DNA of 64,000 nt from assembly GCF_009389715.1 (NCBI RefSeq), contig NC_052394.1, positions 21,082,899 through 21,146,898 of the forward strand, in the 5' to 3' direction. Positions 62,201-64,000 of this stretch are shown piece after piece; position 1 is the first letter of the stretch, and each line of letters begins with the position of its first letter. A program made the translations under genes and the position numbers. The notes under the pieces are model-generated. The model had not been told where the DNA came from. It saw only the letters and a list, made by a program, of their open reading frames with translations, and did no database searches. The stretch is from Phoenix dactylifera (Eukaryota; Streptophyta; Magnoliopsida; Arecales; Arecaceae).

Positions 62201-63585
62201 CTAAGAAAAATTTTATGAAGAAACAATTAAAAAACCTAAATTAAACCAAATGGCAAGTCATATTGATGATTTAAGTAGAGATCAAAGTGTAAGGGCCCAA
62301 GGCACTGATCTACCCACCTGGGAGGCCTGGGGAGCGATCCACCAATCCCGGGTCGTTCCGCGGTAATCGGCAGCAGCTGCAAATCCCAGTCTTTGTCCAA
62401 CAGAGGATACCGCGACAAGAACTTCATGTAGGTCTCGTATGTGGCCGACCACCCCATCACCCACAGCCTCCCCCGGAGAAGCTCGAGCACCCTGGTCAGC
62501 TCCAAAACCAAAGAGCTTTGTTTTCCCGCATCATCACCCCCTTCCACCATCCCCTTCAAATCCCCGATGCTCAAAACCACACCCGGCTCCTCCGCCTGCC
62601 GACCCAGCTCCTCCAACCAGGCGCCGATCCACGACCGGTCGTCACCGCTCTTCCCGAGCTCCGACACCTCCCTCTCGATGCTAACGAGCCTCAAACCGCG
62701 CAGCTCCGGAGGTAGGACGGACCAGTTCTTCCGCTCCACGGCTCGGGCGAAATCCCGGGCGGCGTCGCCAGCAGTGACGCCGACCAGCATCGGATTCCGG
62801 CTGCTCCTCCGGGCGAGGACCTCTCCAATCCTCCGGCAATTGCCGTCGCTGTCATCGGAGCAAAACTGGGAGGAGAAGGGGAAAGTGAAGCCCCGTGGCG
62901 TAAGCGCATCCAAGTCGTCCGCAGCCGAGAAGTTGCACAGGAAGAGCGGGGGGCAGCGGGCGGCGCGGGGAAATCGGAGGACGGGCGGCGGGGGACGGAG
63001 GACGGCGAGCTTGATATCGCTGCTCCGGAACCCGGCCTCCCCGAAGACCCGGCTAACGACCGGGTCGTCGAGGATGGCGAGCACCAGCTGCTGGAGCTCC
63101 ACCTTGACGCCGGAAAACGACGACGACCCCTGCTGCTGCTGCTGCTGCTGCTGGTAGAGGTGGAACGTCTCCGGATTCCTTCGCTGGTTAGCCTGCGACC
63201 GCTTGATGGCCGCCATCAGCGAGTTCGACACCGGCGGCTCCTCCGCCAGCGCCGCCTGCTGCTGGTGGTGGTGCGACGACGACGACGGCAGCCTATCCAG
63301 AGCGACCCCGAAACAGAGCTCCAGCGCTTTAAACTGCAAGCGGGGGGAGTACGCGGAGCTTCGGGCGCGGGATAGAGCGTCTCGGAGGATGGAGGGAACA
63401 GCAGTGGAAGCGGCGCCCCCAGGGGATGAGGATGAGGAGGAGGAGGAGGAGAGGAGGGCATAGACGACGTGGAGGGAGGTGGTCTGGGCGTGGGCCCGGC
63501 GCCGAGCGACGGCGACGGCGTCGTCAAGGGTGGCCGCGGCCTCGGCCGCCAGGCACTGCCGCGCGCTGCTAACCGGCGTCGGCAT
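53201..63585 (-). CDS. D53: DWARF53 / SMXL6-7-8-type strigolactone-signalling repressor
   Basis: Three exons, 63585-62318, 55671-55425 and 55234-53201, join in frame (GT/AG) to give 1182 aa. The start MPTPVSSARQCL is the family start. Residues 1-200 are the double Clp-N domain, with PPVSNSLMAAIKRSQANQRRNP and a Q8 run at 145-152. A first degenerate ATPase-like region follows (about 270-425), then SLMDSFVPFGGF at the exon 1/2 junction and LQKKWNDYC. The second region has a degenerate P-loop (LGPDKVGKKKVA, about 809-820). FRGKT (864-868) holds the RGKT degron motif; LDLNL (1030-1034) is the EAR motif. In rice and Arabidopsis these nuclear proteins recruit TOPLESS-type corepressors and are degraded after D14-D3/MAX2 perceive strigolactone. 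The retained motif separates this from SMAX1/KAI2-type paralogues lacking it. No defect seen. Confidence 0.95.
55672..62317 (-). other. 6.6-kb intron 1 of the D53-like gene
   Basis: Bounded by GTGGG (next to 62318) and CCCAG (next to 55671). It holds a candidate MITE (60572-60760), a related block (about 56330-56525), a 21-bp direct duplication (GGTTGCTTAGTTTCTAGATTC twice, 59403-59444) and an unexplained plus-strand open frame (57046-57363). No nested gene with recognisable domains was found. Confidence 0.8.
60572..60760. mobile_element. candidate short MITE rich in GTACC/GGTAC blocks
   Basis: The ends ATCAAGGTTTGCCGT (60572) and, inverted, TGACAAGGTTCGCCAT (60760) form imperfect terminal repeats around a core with many CGTACC, GTACCGATACC and CCAGTACAAGG blocks. 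A related block with similar CATACCATACCAG content lies near 56330-56525. No target duplication was verified. Its open frame is not a gene. Confidence 0.45.
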
Positions 63586-63674
63586 CCCGGAATACCATAT
63601 ACAGCAATTAAAAATAACCAAAAAACCTCTCCACCGGCATTATTAAAAGAGAGAAAAAAAAAATCTCCAACCTC

Positions 63675-63690
63675 TTATTATATAATAAAT
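63675..63690 (-). promoter_or_regulatory. candidate TATA box of the D53-like gene
   Basis: On the minus strand ATTTATTATATAATAA lies about 90-105 bp upstream of the ATG (63585), a plausible TATA position with a start site near 63650 and a short 5' UTR. This is from position and composition only. Confidence 0.45.
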
Positions 63691-64000
63691 AGAGCAACGG
63701 GGTTGGGAGAAGCAATTCTCGTTCTTGGCCAGGAAAGGAAAGCCGGGCGAAATATAAAACTCGGGGGAAGTGGTAGACTCTATCGTCCCCTTTTGATTAT
63801 ATCTATTTGGCGAGTAGAGTAGAGAGAGAAGGAGGGGGCTTCGATTCCGCGCCCAGCTATCGCTCTCCCGGGAGGAGATGCCAAAGGCAGCGTCCACTTG
63901 TTACAGGAGTGGGACCCAATACCAAACGCGACGGTGGAGCAAAGAAAAATAAAAAAAAATAAAAAATATTTCACCCCACCACTCCACCTCCCACTCACAG
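63691..64000. other. upstream region of the D53-like gene
   Basis: Probable promoter DNA with A-rich runs near 63943-63967. Open frames on both strands show no recognised domain. The window ends here. Confidence 0.4.

Noticed and set aside
62441..63157. 238-codon plus-strand open frame
   Set aside because: It is the antisense of GC-rich exon 1 of the D53-like gene, as are the neighbouring frames at 62439-62684, 62518-62715 and 63160-63463. The sense strand has the full family match.

Overview
This is a plant nuclear genome window. Genes are sparse and intron-rich (GT/AG introns up to about 9 kb) and lie in AT-rich DNA crowded with transposon debris. The gene set, GC-rich first exons and protein features fit a monocot, plausibly a palm or another commelinid; the species is my inference and is not proven by the sequence. 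I see no rRNA, tRNA, CRISPR or prokaryotic features.

Four protein-coding genes can be modelled exon by exon, with reading frame preserved across every junction. (1) 7869-10443 (+) and (2) 30176-32018 (-) are two paralogous 2-oxoglutarate/Fe(II)-dependent dioxygenases of the jasmonate-induced oxygenase (JOX/JAO, formerly 'LDOX-like') type. They have 357 and 358 aa, share three-exon structures and face each other. (3) 40626-50859 (-) is an Alfin1-like PHD-finger protein of 242 aa with five exons and a 9.2 kb intron. (4) 53201-63585 (-) is a DWARF53/SMXL6-7-8-type strigolactone-signalling repressor of 1182 aa with three exons. It keeps the RGKT degron motif and the LDLNL EAR motif.

The spaces between and within genes hold mobile DNA. 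0-7.4 kb: an old LINE 3' end, short-terminal-repeat debris and AT-rich sequence. 10.4-30.2 kb, between the dioxygenases: an LTR-like repeat, a 300-bp tandem array with snRNA-type upstream elements, a complete non-autonomous CACTA transposon (18805-21522; 29-bp perfect inverted termini, TAT target duplication) carrying a captured last exon of a PP2A B' (B56) subunit gene, a solo LTR, a LINE fragment and a second CACTA-like element. 32-39 kb: a truncated CACTA end, a tRNA-derived SINE, and a long 5'-truncated LINE. The LINE is interrupted inside its FADD catalytic motif by a solo LTR and has a poly-G tandem duplication near its 3' end. 40.6-64 kb: the Alfin-like and D53-like genes, transcribed in the same direction, with LINE, LTR and MITE insertions in their introns and a hAT-type MITE between them.

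Functionally the window joins two hormone-related themes, jasmonate catabolism (two JOX-like genes) and strigolactone signalling (D53-like), with a chromatin reader. Nothing shows that they act as a unit. The most unusual object is the gene-capturing CACTA element.
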